The notes below the pieces were generated by a model, which saw nothing but the letters and a program-made list of their open reading frames with translations, was not told the origin of the DNA and did no database searches. A DNA stretch of 64,000 bases, taken from positions 62,001 through 126,000 of the forward strand of contig JAGCDO010000002.1 in assembly GCA_017651265.1 (NCBI GenBank). Reading direction: 5' to 3'. Shown here piece after piece: positions 8,925 to 19,010 of the stretch. The position numbers and the translations under genes were made by a program. Every line of letters starts with the position of its first letter. The first letter of the stretch is position 1. The DNA comes from Prevotella sp. Lineage in GTDB: Bacteria > Bacteroidota > Bacteroidia > Bacteroidales > Bacteroidaceae.

Positions 8925-10373
8925 ATGAAAAGAACAAAGATCATCGATGCGCTCCAAAGCACCGATTATGGAAAGACAATTACCGTGATGGGCTGGGTGC
9001 GCACGCACCGCAGTAGTAAAGCTGTTGACTTTATCGCCTTGAACGATGGATCAACCATCAAGAACATCCAGATCGTAGTAGATGCTGGTAATGTGGATGA
9101 GGCAACACTGAAGAGTATCACTACAGGAGCTTGCATTGGTGTAACAGGTACGCTCGTGGAGAGTCCAGCACAAGGACAGGCTTCTGAGATTCAGTGTACG
9201 GAGATTACTGTATATGGCCTTTGCGGTAGCGATTACCCGATGCAGAAGAAAGGGCAGACTTTCGAATATATGCGTCAGTATGCTCATCTGCGCCTTCGCA
9301 CCAACGTCTTCGGAGCTGTCATGCGTATCCGTCATAACATGGCTATGGCCATCCATACTTATTTCCATGAGCATGGGTTCTACTATTTCCATACCCCGCT
9401 GATTACAGCTAGCGACTGTGAGGGCGCTGGAAACATGTTCCAGGTGACGACCAAGAACCTTTATGACTTGCAGAAGGATGAAGAAGGGAAGATTATCTAT
9501 GACGATGATTTCTTCGGTCAGCAGACTTCCCTGACTGTATCCGGGCAGTTGGAAGGTGAGTTGGGTGCTACGGCATTAGGAGCCATCTATACCTTCGGAC
9601 CAACGTTCCGTGCTGAGAATTCCAATACACCCCGACATCTGGCTGAGTTCTGGATGGTGGAACCTGAGGTGGCTTTCCTGGATCAGGAAGAACTGATGGA
9701 CCTAGAAGAGGATTTCATTAAGTATTGTGTACGATGGGCCTTGGAGAAATGCAAGGACGACTTGGAGTTTATCAACAACAATAAGTTCATCACTCCGCAG
9801 CATGATCTGATTCCTCGCTTGGAGGGAGTGCTCAAGGAAGAGTTCGTTCGTCTGCCCTATACAAAGGGTATCGAAATCTTGCAGGAGGCTATCAAGAATG
9901 GTAAGAAGTTTGAGTTCCCATGCAATTGGGGTGATGACCTTGCTTCTGAGCATGAGCGCTACTTGGTAGAGGAGCATTTCAAGAAACCGGTTATCATGAC
10001 CGACTACCCAGCATGTATCAAAGCGTTCTATATGAAACAGAACGAGAAACAGGGTGAGGGGTCGGTAGGGTATAAAGGTTGTGTGGCTCCTGGACCGACC
10101 ATGCAGGGCACAGATGTGCTCTTCCCGCAGATCGGTGAGATCATCGGTGGCTCTGTTCGTGAAGAGAACTACGATAAGTTGATGGGTGAGATTGCCAGTC
10201 GCGGAATGGAGACCGATAAGCTGTGGTGGTATCTTGATACCCGTAAGTACGGATCATGCCCGCATGCTGGCTTCGGACTTGGTTTCGAGCGCCTCATCTT
10301 GTTCGTTACAGGTATGCAGAACATCCGTGACGTAATACCATTCCCAAGAACTCCCAAGAATGCGGAATTCTAA
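8925..10373 (+). CDS. asnS: Asparagine--tRNA ligase
   Basis: This 482-residue class II synthetase (EC 6.1.1.22) has an N-terminal OB-fold anticodon-binding domain ([23 protein letters not shown]), motif 2 around [22 protein letters not shown], and motif 3 [27 protein letters not shown] at the C-terminus. The AENSN stretch and the C-terminal RTPKNAEF favour AsnRS over AspRS. I use the ATG at 8925; the in-frame TTG before it lies in the heptamer array. It is probably co-transcribed with the pseudouridine synthase gene and is closed by a strong terminator. Confidence 0.96.
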   Translation: MKRTKIIDALQSTDYGKTITVMGWVRTHRSSKAVDFIALNDGSTIKNIQIVVDAGNVDEATLKSITTGACIGVTGTLVESPAQGQASEIQCTEITVYGLCGSDYPMQKKGQTFEYMRQYAHLRLRTNVFGAVMRIRHNMAMAIHTYFHEHGFYYFHTPLITASDCEGAGNMFQVTTKNLYDLQKDEEGKIIYDDDFFGQQTSLTVSGQLEGELGATALGAIYTFGPTFRAENSNTPRHLAEFWMVEPEVAFLDQEELMDLEEDFIKYCVRWALEKCKDDLEFINNNKFITPQHDLIPRLEGVLKEEFVRLPYTKGIEILQEAIKNGKKFEFPCNWGDDLASEHERYLVEEHFKKPVIMTDYPACIKAFYMKQNEKQGEGSVGYKGCVAPGPTMQGTDVLFPQIGEIIGGSVREENYDKLMGEIASRGMETDKLWWYLDTRKYGSCPHAGFGLGFERLILFVTGMQNIRDVIPFPRTPKNAEF

Positions 10374-10394
10374 GGAAATAGGCTATTTTTATTT

Positions 10395-10422
10395 AAAAGC
10401 TCCTCTTTTGAGGGGCTTTTTT
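10395..10422 (+). terminator. Terminator after asnS
   Basis: The stem AAAAGCTCCTC/GAGGGGCTTTT with a TTTT loop is followed by T residues. Confidence 0.85.
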
Positions 10423-10464
10423 GCTTAAATTATAGTATTTTGGTGCGTTTTTTATGAAAAAAGT

Positions 10465-10494
10465 TTTGTAATTCGGTATCTTTTCATATCTTTG
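10465..10494 (+). promoter_or_regulatory. Promoter for the OB-fold repeat protein
   Basis: TTTG at 10465-10468, an 18-bp spacer and TATCTTTG at 10487-10494. It rules out translation starts upstream of about 10500. Confidence 0.75.
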
Positions 10495-10536
10495 CACTGT
10501 TTTATTATGCAGCATAATAGAGAAAGTATATTACTC

Positions 10537-12870
10537 ATGAAGATGATAAACAAATCAAAGATGTGGATAACTGTGCTATTGGCATTTGTGGCTAGTAGTG
10601 CATTGGGACAGTTGGCTCCGGAAAAATACAAATATTATCGTGTACAGAATACTTCTACCAAGCGTTATGTTTCCGTGAGGGATAACGTAGGGTCTGTAAA
10701 CGTTTCTTCGAAGACGGCAGACGTGAAGGCTGTTGAGATGGTTTCTGGGTTCAACAATGTGGTAAGTGATCCGGCAACGATTATTGGACTTACCGATAAA
10801 GGCGCTGATTATTATGACTTCTCTGCGCAAGGTACTTCGGTTAGTAAAATAATTAATAAGAATAAAGCAAACGTGATTATTAAGCCGGTTACTGATGATT
10901 CTTATTTAGTATATGTAACTTATAAAGGATCAGCAGGTGGAATGACAGGCTATGCAAATGCTTATCTTACTGATCCTGGTTCTGATTTGGCAGTAGGTTA
11001 TGCTGATAGTGAAACAAGTGCTCGTAAGGGGAATGGCATATGGTCTATTATACCTGTTGCGAACGATGGCAGTAACTATTTCGGCGTTAAGATGGACTTG
11101 AATGCCAATGGTAAGTATTACACTACGCTTTATACAGATTTCCCATACCAACTGTCGGAAGGAATGAAGGCTTACGTGGTTTCTGAAATCGATGGCGGCA
11201 AGGTGAACCTTGAGGATATCAGTCCTTATGTGCCGGCAGAAACACCAGTAATCCTCGAAAGCAGCTCTTCTTCAGCATCTGACAATAAGTTGCAGCCACT
11301 GGCTACCGCAGTGAATCCTTCTTTCACTGCTAATAATTTGAAAGGTGTTTATTTCAATCATGATGCAGGCGACAAGCATACAGTGCGTACAGCATTTGCC
11401 AAAAAGACCATGCGGTTGTTGACCGTGAAGGATGGGGAGATTGCATTCGTAAACGAGGGTGATGCCTACATTCCTGCTAATACAGCTTATTTGAAAGTGG
11501 CTTCTGGAACATCTTCCACCTTGACTATTGGCAAGATTTCTTCTTCAGGTTCAACTACCCCTGGCACACAGGAGAATCCTGAAAATAAAATGAATCATGG
11601 TACTGCAACCAATCCTATAAGTGTGGCTGATGCCATTGCCAATGCTAAAGCTATTGGTACAGAGGCTTCAGCAAAGGACTTCTATGTAAAGGGTAAGATC
11701 TGCAGCATTAAGTACGAGTATAGTGCGCAGTATGGTACCGCAACCTATAACATCTCTGACGATGGCTCAACAGAAACAGAATTTACAGTTTACGGTAGCT
11801 ACTATTTTGACAGCAAGAGTTGGCAGGAAGGTGACACACAGATTAGAGTGGGCGATGAGGTGATAGTTTGCGGTAGGATTATTAATTATAATGGTAATAC
11901 TCCTGAGTTTGCCGACAAGAAGAGCTATCTGATCTCTCTGAATGGTAAGACATCATCAGGAACCAGTGAAGACCCAGAGGCTGCTTTGAATCATGGTACA
12001 GCTGATGCTCCTCTGACTGTAGCTGATGCTATTGCTGCTGCCGAGGTTGTTGGAACCAAAGCCTCTACTGGTGATTTCTATGTAAAGGGTAAGATTTGCA
12101 GCATTAAGTATGAGTATAGTGCTGAGTACGGTACTGCTACCTATAACATTTCCGAGGATGGTTCCGAAGGAACAGAATTCACGGTATACAGCAGCTATTA
12201 CTTCGACAATAAGAGCTGGCAGGATGGTGACACACAGATTAGAGTGGGTGATGAGGTAATCGTTTGCGGTAAGATCATCAACTACAATGGTAATACTCCT
12301 GAGTTCGCTTCCAAGCAGAACTATCTGATTTCTCTGAATGGTAAGACATCATCAGGAACAAGCGAAGACCCAGAGGCTGCTTTGAATCATGGTACAGCTG
12401 ATGCTCCTCTGACAGTTGCTGATGCTATTGCCGCTGCCGAGGTTGTTGGAACCAAAGCCTCTACTGGTGATTTCTATGTAAAGGGTAAGATCTGCAGCAT
12501 TAAGTATGAGTATAGTGCTGAGTATGGTACTGCTACCTATAACATTTCCGAGGATGGTTCCGAAGGAACAGAGTTCACGGTATATAGCAGCTATTACCTC
12601 GACAACAAGAAGTGGCAGGAAGGCGACAATCAGATTGCTGTAGGCGATGAGGTAATCGTTTGTGGTAAGATCATCAACTACAATGGTAATACCCCGGAGT
12701 TCGCTTCCAAGCAGAACTATCTGGTTGCTTTGAATAAGGCTACTGGTATCCAGAACGTGAAGATCAGCAAGGCAAATGGTGCTATCTATAACCTTACTGG
12801 TCAGCGTGTCGGAAAGCCTACACAGAAGGGTATTTACCTGATTAATGGAAAGAAAGTGTTGGTGAAATAG
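10537..12870 (+). CDS. Secreted protein with three tandem OB-fold-like repeats
   Basis: This protein of about 777 residues has a signal peptide (MKMINKSKMWITVLLAFVAS..LGQ), so ATG 10537 or 10543 is the likely start. Residues to about 350 form an unrecognised beta-rich region. They are followed by three copies of a 132-residue module (NHGTA..PLTVADAI; FYVKGKICSIKYEYS; VGDEVIVCGKIINYNGNTPEF) that looks like the OB-fold domain found on Bacteroidetes secreted nucleases. The C-terminus (IYNLTGQRV..KGIYLINGKKVLVK) is the short tail seen on many exported Prevotella proteins and is shared with the nuclease at 38783. No catalytic domain is visible. The role may be extracellular binding of nucleic acid or glycan; this is inference. 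Confidence 0.75.
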   Translation: MKMINKSKMWITVLLAFVASSALGQLAPEKYKYYRVQNTSTKRYVSVRDNVGSVNVSSKTADVKAVEMVSGFNNVVSDPATIIGLTDKGADYYDFSAQGTSVSKIINKNKANVIIKPVTDDSYLVYVTYKGSAGGMTGYANAYLTDPGSDLAVGYADSETSARKGNGIWSIIPVANDGSNYFGVKMDLNANGKYYTTLYTDFPYQLSEGMKAYVVSEIDGGKVNLEDISPYVPAETPVILESSSSSASDNKLQPLATAVNPSFTANNLKGVYFNHDAGDKHTVRTAFAKKTMRLLTVKDGEIAFVNEGDAYIPANTAYLKVASGTSSTLTIGKISSSGSTTPGTQENPENKMNHGTATNPISVADAIANAKAIGTEASAKDFYVKGKICSIKYEYSAQYGTATYNISDDGSTETEFTVYGSYYFDSKSWQEGDTQIRVGDEVIVCGRIINYNGNTPEFADKKSYLISLNGKTSSGTSEDPEAALNHGTADAPLTVADAIAAAEVVGTKASTGDFYVKGKICSIKYEYSAEYGTATYNISEDGSEGTEFTVYSSYYFDNKSWQDGDTQIRVGDEVIVCGKIINYNGNTPEFASKQNYLISLNGKTSSGTSEDPEAALNHGTADAPLTVADAIAAAEVVGTKASTGDFYVKGKICSIKYEYSAEYGTATYNISEDGSEGTEFTVYSSYYLDNKKWQEGDNQIAVGDEVIVCGKIINYNGNTPEFASKQNYLVALNKATGIQNVKISKANGAIYNLTGQRVGKPTQKGIYLINGKKVLVK
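11593..12760 (+). repeat. Three 396-bp tandem coding repeats
   Basis: The motif AATCATGGTAC begins units at 11593, 11989 and 12385, an exact 396-bp period (132 codons). Units 2 and 3 are nearly identical at the DNA level and unit 1 is more diverged, suggesting a recent duplication of one module. Confidence 0.92.
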
Positions 12871-13114
12871 CCTGCACACCTTATTATAATAATGCGCGCA
12901 CGCGCGTAACATTTAAAAAATTAAGCCTATGGAGAAAAAAGGAGGAATGATTAAAATGAGTGGAAACGAGGATAAAGACTCGGGGCAATAATTGTGTGCA
13001 CCTTCCAAAATGCGCGTAAATGCTGATGTTTTGCAGGAAATGCGCTCATATTAGGGGCTGAAGGTATATTAAATGTTAAATTTTGTTCCTTTTATGAAAA
13101 AAGATGGAGAATTG
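12871..13114. other. Intergenic stretch, no clear gene
   Basis: The region holds a GC-alternating palindrome (GCGCGCACGCGCG at 12894-12906) and related TGCGCG/TGCGCT motifs near 13010 and 13041. A possible 20-codon frame runs from 12929 to 12991 with a purine-rich run inside it; I do not regard that as a supported gene. No terminator with a T run is visible after the preceding gene. Confidence 0.5.
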
Positions 13115-13146
13115 TTTGCGCAACATAATAAATAAGCGTATATTTG
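13115..13146 (+). promoter_or_regulatory. Promoter for the large surface lipoprotein
   Basis: TTTG at 13115-13118, a 20-bp spacer and TATATTTG at 13139-13146. The roughly 90-nt leader contains a small hairpin, CTCTCC/GGAGAG at 13164-13178, then an AT-rich run before the ATG. Confidence 0.8.
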
Positions 13147-13243
13147 CACAAAATTATTGGCATCTCTCCGCTGGAGAGGTGTGAATTATTGAGAGAATTT
13201 AAGCATAAAGTATATATTTAGTTTAATTTAATTTTTTAGTCTA

Positions 13244-16200
13244 ATGAAAAAGAAAATTTTTAGTACTTTGCTCTTAGTGGCCTTTGCACTGGCTTCTACG
13301 AGCATGTTCGTTTCTTGTAAGGACTATGACGACGACATTAACAAGAATGCCGCCGACATTTCAGCCTTGAGAGCCGAACTTCAAAAGCAGTTGGCAGATT
13401 GCCAGGCTAAATGCCAAGCCGAGCACTCTAAGTTCTTGACAGAACACCAGAGCTTGGAAGGCTACGCAAAGCTGTCTGACATTCCTTCTTTGGAAGGTTA
13501 TGCTACATTGGCAGCTCTTCAGGCAGAGCTTGCAAACTATGTAAAGGCTTCTGAGATCCAGGACGCTCTTGATTACATCAAGGCTCTTCAGGAGAAGGGT
13601 ATCACTGCTGATGGTCTTGCTGAACTGGGTGTAAAGGTTGCTGCTATCGACGAGGCTCTTCTGAAGCTCCTCAAAGTTGACAGCATTGACAAGGCAGCAG
13701 CAGCTGCTGAGAACCTGAGGGCTCAGATCGATGCTTTGAATCTTTACGGCGAAGCTCTTAAGAAGGAGAACATTGATCCTGACAAGCTGGTTGAGCTGCT
13801 GAATAAGATCAAGGATATTAAGACTGACGTTGAGAAGTCTCCTGCAGACAACTTGACAGCTGATGAGGTTAAGACCTTGAAGGATCTGATTGCAAAGGCA
13901 GACGAGTTGATTAACCAGCAGGCTGGTCCTGATATCAACATCATTCAGTACCTGATCGACAAGACTTTGGCTTCTCTCGTGCTGATGCCGAGCGACTATG
14001 TTGCTGGTCTTGCTACTATCGAGGTTCCCGCCCTGTACTATCAGCCGGTAATCTATGCTAAGGGTGAAGGTAAGGATGAGGCTTACTACTATATCGACAA
14101 GAATGGCAAGAAGTTGGATGGCCTTGACTGGCGTTTCGACGATGGCGCAAATGCTCCTTCTGCAACTGTTCCTACATGGGATGAGGGCTTCGGCTATAGC
14201 AATGAGTTTAGCGGTTACGACTATAGAGGTGAGGGTTACAACCCTGTTGGTCCTGATGGTGAAGGCACTATGCTGCCCATCTTCCGTTCTGTTGTTGAGA
14301 AGTATAAGGCTTTGAAGACCGCTCAGTTGGTTCCCGCTGCTATTGCTAAGTATCACGTGAACCCGACAACTGTTAAGCTTGATGATTATAAGCTGAGCTT
14401 CTGGACAAACACTGCTGTTGTTACCGACGAGATCGAGTCTCGTAATTCAGGTTATCTGAATAGCATGGCTAACAACTTTGCTGCTCCTGTTAAGGAGAAT
14501 GGTGCTGACTATGCTGTTTCTGGTGGTATTCTTGAGGTTCCCTTCAAGATTAACAACTGGGAGAACTATGTAGAGGATCTGGTTTACTACTTCGACGGTG
14601 TTGCAATCAACCAGAAGACAAAGTCTAAGGCTGGTATCGTTCGCGACTCTGTGAACTTCATCGCTCTTCAGATGACTAAGGGTGACACTGCTACTATCAC
14701 TTCTGACTATGCTGCAGTTGTTCCCGCTCTGATCCACATCAACGCTATCGCTGATAATGGTCCTGAGAATCCTGTTCTCGACTGCCAGATGGAGAAGACT
14801 TATGAGGGTCTGTGGTACACCAAGCAGACTGAAGATGCAGGTCATATGTTCAAGTATGCTGCTCAGGCTATTGATAAGGACTTCACACACTCTATTCCTT
14901 ACAACAAGACTTTGGATATTCTCCCGTTCGTAGAGACTCACTTTACTTACATTGGAATTAAGTCTGCATGGGCAAGCTACGATCAGAGAATGGATGCTGA
15001 GACCTTCAAGAAACTGGGTCTGAAGTATGTCTTCTCAGTTGTTGACTACGAGGATGGTAACCACGCTACTGGTGAGTCTCGTCACATCACTATCGATGCT
15101 AAGGAGAATGCTGGTGCTGACTTCGGTTATGATGAGGTTATCCTGACTCCGCGTTCAGTGAAGTATGACAAGGATGGTAAGAGCTATTCTACAATCCTGG
15201 ATAAGGTTGCTACTCGCGAGGCTATCGACCGTGAGCCGCTGATTAAGGTTGAGATCGTTGATCCTAACAATAATGTTCTCGAGGTTGGTTACATCAAGCT
15301 GTTGATCACCGACAACTACATGGTTGAGCCGGTTGAGCTTACAGTTGACGATGACTATTGGATGAACTGTACTGATAAGGGTGGTTTGAAGTGGTCACAG
15401 ATTGAGGAGTCTGTACTCTCTCAGCTCGGTGAGAACGGATACACCAAGAAGCAGTTCGAGGATGAATATGAGATCGATCTGAAGGATGCTCAGTATGCAC
15501 AGCGCTTCATCAATGTTGGTGGACAGTGGAAGGTTGATCCGAGTCCTCTGGGTGATGTTGAGTACACTAAGATTACTATCAACGACCCGAAGGATAAGCA
15601 GACTAACGTGATTCTGTGGGCTATCGGTGACAACTATGCTGAGATTGCAAAGGCTATCACTGGTACAGGTACTGCTGATGCTGCACGTGCTGCTTTGTTG
15701 GCAAGCAAGGGTGATGGTACTGATCCTCACAAGCTTACTACAACTGTTCGCTTCGTTAAGAAGGGCATCGACGAGAAGTATAAGGATATGTCTGCTATCT
15801 ATGTAACAATCAATATCCCTGCTCCTCAGGTACACTTCGCTTATGGTACAGTTGAGAAGAAAGACCTCTCTCACTGGTATCGTCTGAATAGCTACAAGAA
15901 CGGTTCTGAGAAGGAAGGAACAGCTATCGACATCCTCGAGAACGTTCCTACACCTGCTGAGAACGGTCAGAAGAACCTCGGTGTTGGTTGTCCGAACTCT
16001 ATCGAGTTTGAGCGTCCTCTCTACGAGAACTTCTTGAATGGTATCGTTTCAGTTAACATGAACGGTAAGGAGAAGAACTTCAGCAAGTACGATTATACTA
16101 ACAACAAGAACATCAGCTTCGAGTTCACACTTCCTGTTGAAGGTGTAAATGCTGAATTCTCACACGTTAACGGTACATGGGAAGTTTATGGATACTCTGG

Positions 16201-17143
16201 CGCTAAGTACACTCTCCACCTGAGTGCAGACAAGAAGCAGATTCTTGACCAGCACGGTGCAGGCGATGTAATTGCTGAGATCGTTGACAAGGACGGTCAG
16301 CCCTACATCCGCATGGTTGACAATGACTGCGCTAACGACATTCTGAACCACTCTGGTCGCTACGATGACTTCGGTAACGATAAGGCTAAGGAAGGTTCTA
16401 GCACACCGTTCTATCTTGAGAATGGTACTAACAAGGAGAGCTTCACTGCTTACCTGTTGATCAAGACTAACGATGAGTGCTATGAGCTCCTGCTCGACAA
16501 CCGTTACTTCAACGCTAAGTTCCTCCGTCCGATCAATGTTTGGGGTAAGTCTTACAACTGGAACGACGCATTCAATGCTGTTCAGGTTCTGAACCCGACT
16601 GAGCTGTTGGTAGCTAAGGATTGGCGTGACTATGACATCAAGCTTGATGTTGACTGGAATGATGGTAACAACACCGCTTATACCTTCAAGGAAGGTGAGA
16701 TTGGTTGGGATTACTATAACATCTATGAGGTTAGCGTGAAGTACGACGAGATCTTCACTGATCATGCTAAGGAACTGCAGGATCGTAAGGATATCGAGGC
16801 TGCTCTTGCAAACAAGGAGACTATTCCTTCAATCATCAAGAACTTCACTCTGAACAGAGTAAGTGAGATTCCTGCTTTGAAGGATCCGTACTTGAAGGTT
16901 AAGGCAGTTGATAATAGCTTGAAGACCTACAATAGTGCTGGTAAGCTCATCGGTACTAAGGCTCCTCAGACTGTTCTCGAGTACACCAACAATGGTGGTA
17001 ACGTTCAGGACTTCCACCTCTTCGTTCCTATCTCAGTTTACTACGGATGGGGTCACAAGGCTGGTAACACCTTCAAGGTATGGGCTACCATCAATGTGAA
17101 GAAGACCACAGGTACAGATAGCCAGGAGGCTAAGAAGAACTAA
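13244..17143 (+). CDS. Large surface lipoprotein with coiled-coil N-terminus
   Basis: This 1299-residue protein has a lipoprotein signal peptide ending FVSC, with the cysteine followed by KDYDDD. Acid residues right after the lipid-modified Cys are a known surface-export signal in Bacteroidetes. Residues about 30-240 are helical and Ala/Leu/Lys/Glu-rich with heptad character (ADISALRAELQKQLADCQAK). The remainder is beta-rich with many aromatic and Asp/Gly turns, without a domain I recognise. Similar N-termini occur on Prevotella and Bacteroides proteins annotated only as hypothetical. Codon use is very strongly biased and the gene has its own promoter and terminator, so it is probably an abundant surface protein, perhaps a structural or adhesive layer. 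Confidence 0.8.
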   Translation: MKKKIFSTLLLVAFALASTSMFVSCKDYDDDINKNAADISALRAELQKQLADCQAKCQAEHSKFLTEHQSLEGYAKLSDIPSLEGYATLAALQAELANYVKASEIQDALDYIKALQEKGITADGLAELGVKVAAIDEALLKLLKVDSIDKAAAAAENLRAQIDALNLYGEALKKENIDPDKLVELLNKIKDIKTDVEKSPADNLTADEVKTLKDLIAKADELINQQAGPDINIIQYLIDKTLASLVLMPSDYVAGLATIEVPALYYQPVIYAKGEGKDEAYYYIDKNGKKLDGLDWRFDDGANAPSATVPTWDEGFGYSNEFSGYDYRGEGYNPVGPDGEGTMLPIFRSVVEKYKALKTAQLVPAAIAKYHVNPTTVKLDDYKLSFWTNTAVVTDEIESRNSGYLNSMANNFAAPVKENGADYAVSGGILEVPFKINNWENYVEDLVYYFDGVAINQKTKSKAGIVRDSVNFIALQMTKGDTATITSDYAAVVPALIHINAIADNGPENPVLDCQMEKTYEGLWYTKQTEDAGHMFKYAAQAIDKDFTHSIPYNKTLDILPFVETHFTYIGIKSAWASYDQRMDAETFKKLGLKYVFSVVDYEDGNHATGESRHITIDAKENAGADFGYDEVILTPRSVKYDKDGKSYSTILDKVATREAIDREPLIKVEIVDPNNNVLEVGYIKLLITDNYMVEPVELTVDDDYWMNCTDKGGLKWSQIEESVLSQLGENGYTKKQFEDEYEIDLKDAQYAQRFINVGGQWKVDPSPLGDVEYTKITINDPKDKQTNVILWAIGDNYAEIAKAITGTGTADAARAALLASKGDGTDPHKLTTTVRFVKKGIDEKYKDMSAIYVTINIPAPQVHFAYGTVEKKDLSHWYRLNSYKNGSEKEGTAIDILENVPTPAENGQKNLGVGCPNSIEFERPLYENFLNGIVSVNMNGKEKNFSKYDYTNNKNISFEFTLPVEGVNAEFSHVNGTWEVYGYSGAKYTLHLSADKKQILDQHGAGDVIAEIVDKDGQPYIRMVDNDCANDILNHSGRYDDFGNDKAKEGSSTPFYLENGTNKESFTAYLLIKTNDECYELLLDNRYFNAKFLRPINVWGKSYNWNDAFNAVQVLNPTELLVAKDWRDYDIKLDVDWNDGNNTAYTFKEGEIGWDYYNIYEVSVKYDEIFTDHAKELQDRKDIEAALANKETIPSIIKNFTLNRVSEIPALKDPYLKVKAVDNSLKTYNSAGKLIGTKAPQTVLEYTNNGGNVQDFHLFVPISVYYGWGHKAGNTFKVWATINVKKTTGTDSQEAKKN

Positions 17144-17177
17144 TCATCGATAGATAACCATCTATTAGATACATTCA

Positions 17178-17206
17178 AAGGGGTGTCAATCGTTGGCACC
17201 CCTTTT
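17178..17206 (+). terminator. Terminator after the large lipoprotein gene
   Basis: AAGGGGTGTCAA pairs with TTGGCACCCCTT around a short loop and is followed by TTT. Confidence 0.85.
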
Positions 17207-17224
17207 TAACAAAAAACATTTAAA

Positions 17225-17746
17225 ATGAAAAAGAATCTGTTTTTCACCATTCTGATGGTTCTGACTCTTTGTATGGTATGTTCATGCGGCAAGAAGAAGA
17301 AAACACTGGACGAGTATCGTGAGGAGTATCTTACGAAGCCAGCCATTTCTCTTACGCAGTCTGACTCTACAGAGGTTAGGGCTTTAGTAGACAATTACCT
17401 GCAGCTTTTACGCGACAATCAGTTCGAGGATGCTGTTGATATGCTCTACTATATGAATGGTCCGAAAATCATCCCGATGCCGGACGAGTTGAAGAAGCCT
17501 CAGTTGGCTATGATTAAGCGTTTCCGCGGAATCAAGTATGAACTGGATCGCATCGTCTATTCTCAGGAGTTAGACAATATAGCTTGCTATGTGGTTACAC
17601 TCTTCGAGAAAGAGAAGAATGATCCTCGTCCTAATACGGCACAATTCTTTCTCAAACCAGTCCGCGTGGATGGCCGTTGGTATCTGACCATGGCCGATTC
17701 ACAGTCGGATAAAACAGGAACTCACGGCACATTAATTAAAAATTAA
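17225..17746 (+). CDS. Small lipoprotein of unknown function
   Basis: This 173-residue protein has a signal peptide and lipobox ending MVCSC, with the Cys followed by GKKKK, suggesting retention on the periplasmic side rather than surface display. The mature part (LVDNYLQLLRDNQFEDAVDMLYYMNG... VRVDGRWYLTM) has the alternation and the closing DGRWYL phrase seen in NTF2-like/DUF4878-type folds, which is a suggestion only. It lies 12 bp before the OmpA-family gene and after a terminator, so the two probably form a unit with leakage from the upstream promoter. Confidence 0.75.
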   Translation: MKKNLFFTILMVLTLCMVCSCGKKKKTLDEYREEYLTKPAISLTQSDSTEVRALVDNYLQLLRDNQFEDAVDMLYYMNGPKIIPMPDELKKPQLAMIKRFRGIKYELDRIVYSQELDNIACYVVTLFEKEKNDPRPNTAQFFLKPVRVDGRWYLTMADSQSDKTGTHGTLIKN

Positions 17747-17758
17747 TAATCAAAGTCT

Positions 17759-18898
17759 ATGAAATTATTCAGAACACTTTTGGCAGTTGCATTGCTGGCA
17801 GCCAGCACAACTGCAATGGCACAGACACGCAAAGTGGTTGATCGTGTTGACCAGCGTGTAGAGAAGGTTCTTGATCGTCAGGATGTATCCTATCAGTTCA
17901 AGAGCCATGCATTCCTGGATCTTCAGGGTGGCGCACAGTATACTCTCGGTGAAGCTAAGTTTAAGGACCTGATCGCTCCTAACTTCCAGATTGGTTTGGG
18001 TTATCAGTTCACTCCGGTATTCGGTGCTCGCATTGCAGCTAATGGACTGACAAGTAAAGGTGGTTGGAAGTCTTATGTTCTCGATGGTAACAGAAAAGAG
18101 AATGTAACTTACGACTTCAAGTACATTGCTCCTGGTATTGACTTCATGTTCAACCTGAGCAACTTGTTCTGTGGCTGGAACCCCGATCGCGTATTTAATG
18201 TTACTGCTTTCTTGGGTGCTGGTGCAAACATTGTTACTGACAATGAGGATGCTGAGGATTTGGCTAAGGCTGGTTATAAGATGCAGCACATCTACAGTGC
18301 CAACTCTACAAGTATTGTTGGCCGTGGTGGTCTGGAGTTCAACTTCCGTCTGAGCGATGCAGTGAGCCTGATGTTAGAGGGTAATGCCAATATCATCAAC
18401 GACCACTACAACAGCAAGCACGCCGACAACCCCGACTGGTACTTCAATGCTTTGGCTGGTCTCCGCATCAACCTTGGCAAGAGTCGCAAGACTATCGTTA
18501 CTGATGTTTATCGTGATGTTGTTCACAATGACACAGTATGGAAGTTCATCGAGGAGCCCAAGAAGATTGAGCCGATTCGTCGTGACATCTTCTTCACCAT
18601 CAACTCTATCGTTGTTGCTGACATCGAGCAGGCTAAGATTAAGGATATCGCTGACTACATGAACAAGTATCCGAAGGCTAAGGTAACCGTTAGCGGTTAT
18701 GCTGACAAGGGTACAGGTAACGCTCAGATCAACGCTCGTCTGGCCGCTGGTCGTGCTGACGTTGTTGTTCGTGACCTGATTGAGAAGTACGGTATCTCTG
18801 CTGATCGTATCACTTACGACAGCTATGGTGACACTGTTCAGCCGTTCGCTGAGAATGATCTGAACCGTGTATCTATCTGTATTGCTAATCCCGAGTAA
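17759..18898 (+). CDS. OmpA-family outer membrane protein (second copy)
   Basis: This 379-residue protein has a signal peptide ending AMAQ, a short charged segment with VDRVDQRVEKVLDRQ, a barrel-like region at about 50-245, and a C-terminal OmpA domain at about 265-379 (RRDIFFTINSIVV, VSGYADKGTGNAQINARLAAGRADVV). It is a paralogue of the protein at 2536-3750, with the same barrel phrases (FMFNLSNLFCGWN) and a related C-terminal domain, but a different linker. It is expected in the outer membrane, contacting peptidoglycan. It sits 12 bp after the small lipoprotein gene and is closed by a terminator. Confidence 0.9.
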   Translation: MKLFRTLLAVALLAASTTAMAQTRKVVDRVDQRVEKVLDRQDVSYQFKSHAFLDLQGGAQYTLGEAKFKDLIAPNFQIGLGYQFTPVFGARIAANGLTSKGGWKSYVLDGNRKENVTYDFKYIAPGIDFMFNLSNLFCGWNPDRVFNVTAFLGAGANIVTDNEDAEDLAKAGYKMQHIYSANSTSIVGRGGLEFNFRLSDAVSLMLEGNANIINDHYNSKHADNPDWYFNALAGLRINLGKSRKTIVTDVYRDVVHNDTVWKFIEEPKKIEPIRRDIFFTINSIVVADIEQAKIKDIADYMNKYPKAKVTVSGYADKGTGNAQINARLAAGRADVVVRDLIEKYGISADRITYDSYGDTVQPFAENDLNRVSICIANPE

Positions 18899-18928
18899 TC
18901 AGAGGACTAATAAATAAATTATCCAAAA

Positions 18929-18966
18929 AGAAGGGGCATCGCTATTGTGATGCTCCTTCTTTCTTT
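18929..18966 (+). terminator. Terminator after the second OmpA-family gene
   Basis: AGAAGGGGCATC pairs with GATGCTCCTTCT around an 8-base loop, then TTCTTT. The gap up to lolD also holds ACTAGTGTTA twice, 17 bp apart (18977 and 18994). Confidence 0.85.
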
Positions 18967-19010
18967 ATAGGATATAACTAGTGTTATTAGTAAACTAGTG
19001 TTACTGGTTC

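Noticed and set aside
12929-12991. A 20-codon frame with an internal GGAGG run
   Set aside because: The purine run is inside the frame and there is no promoter directly before it; support is too weak.
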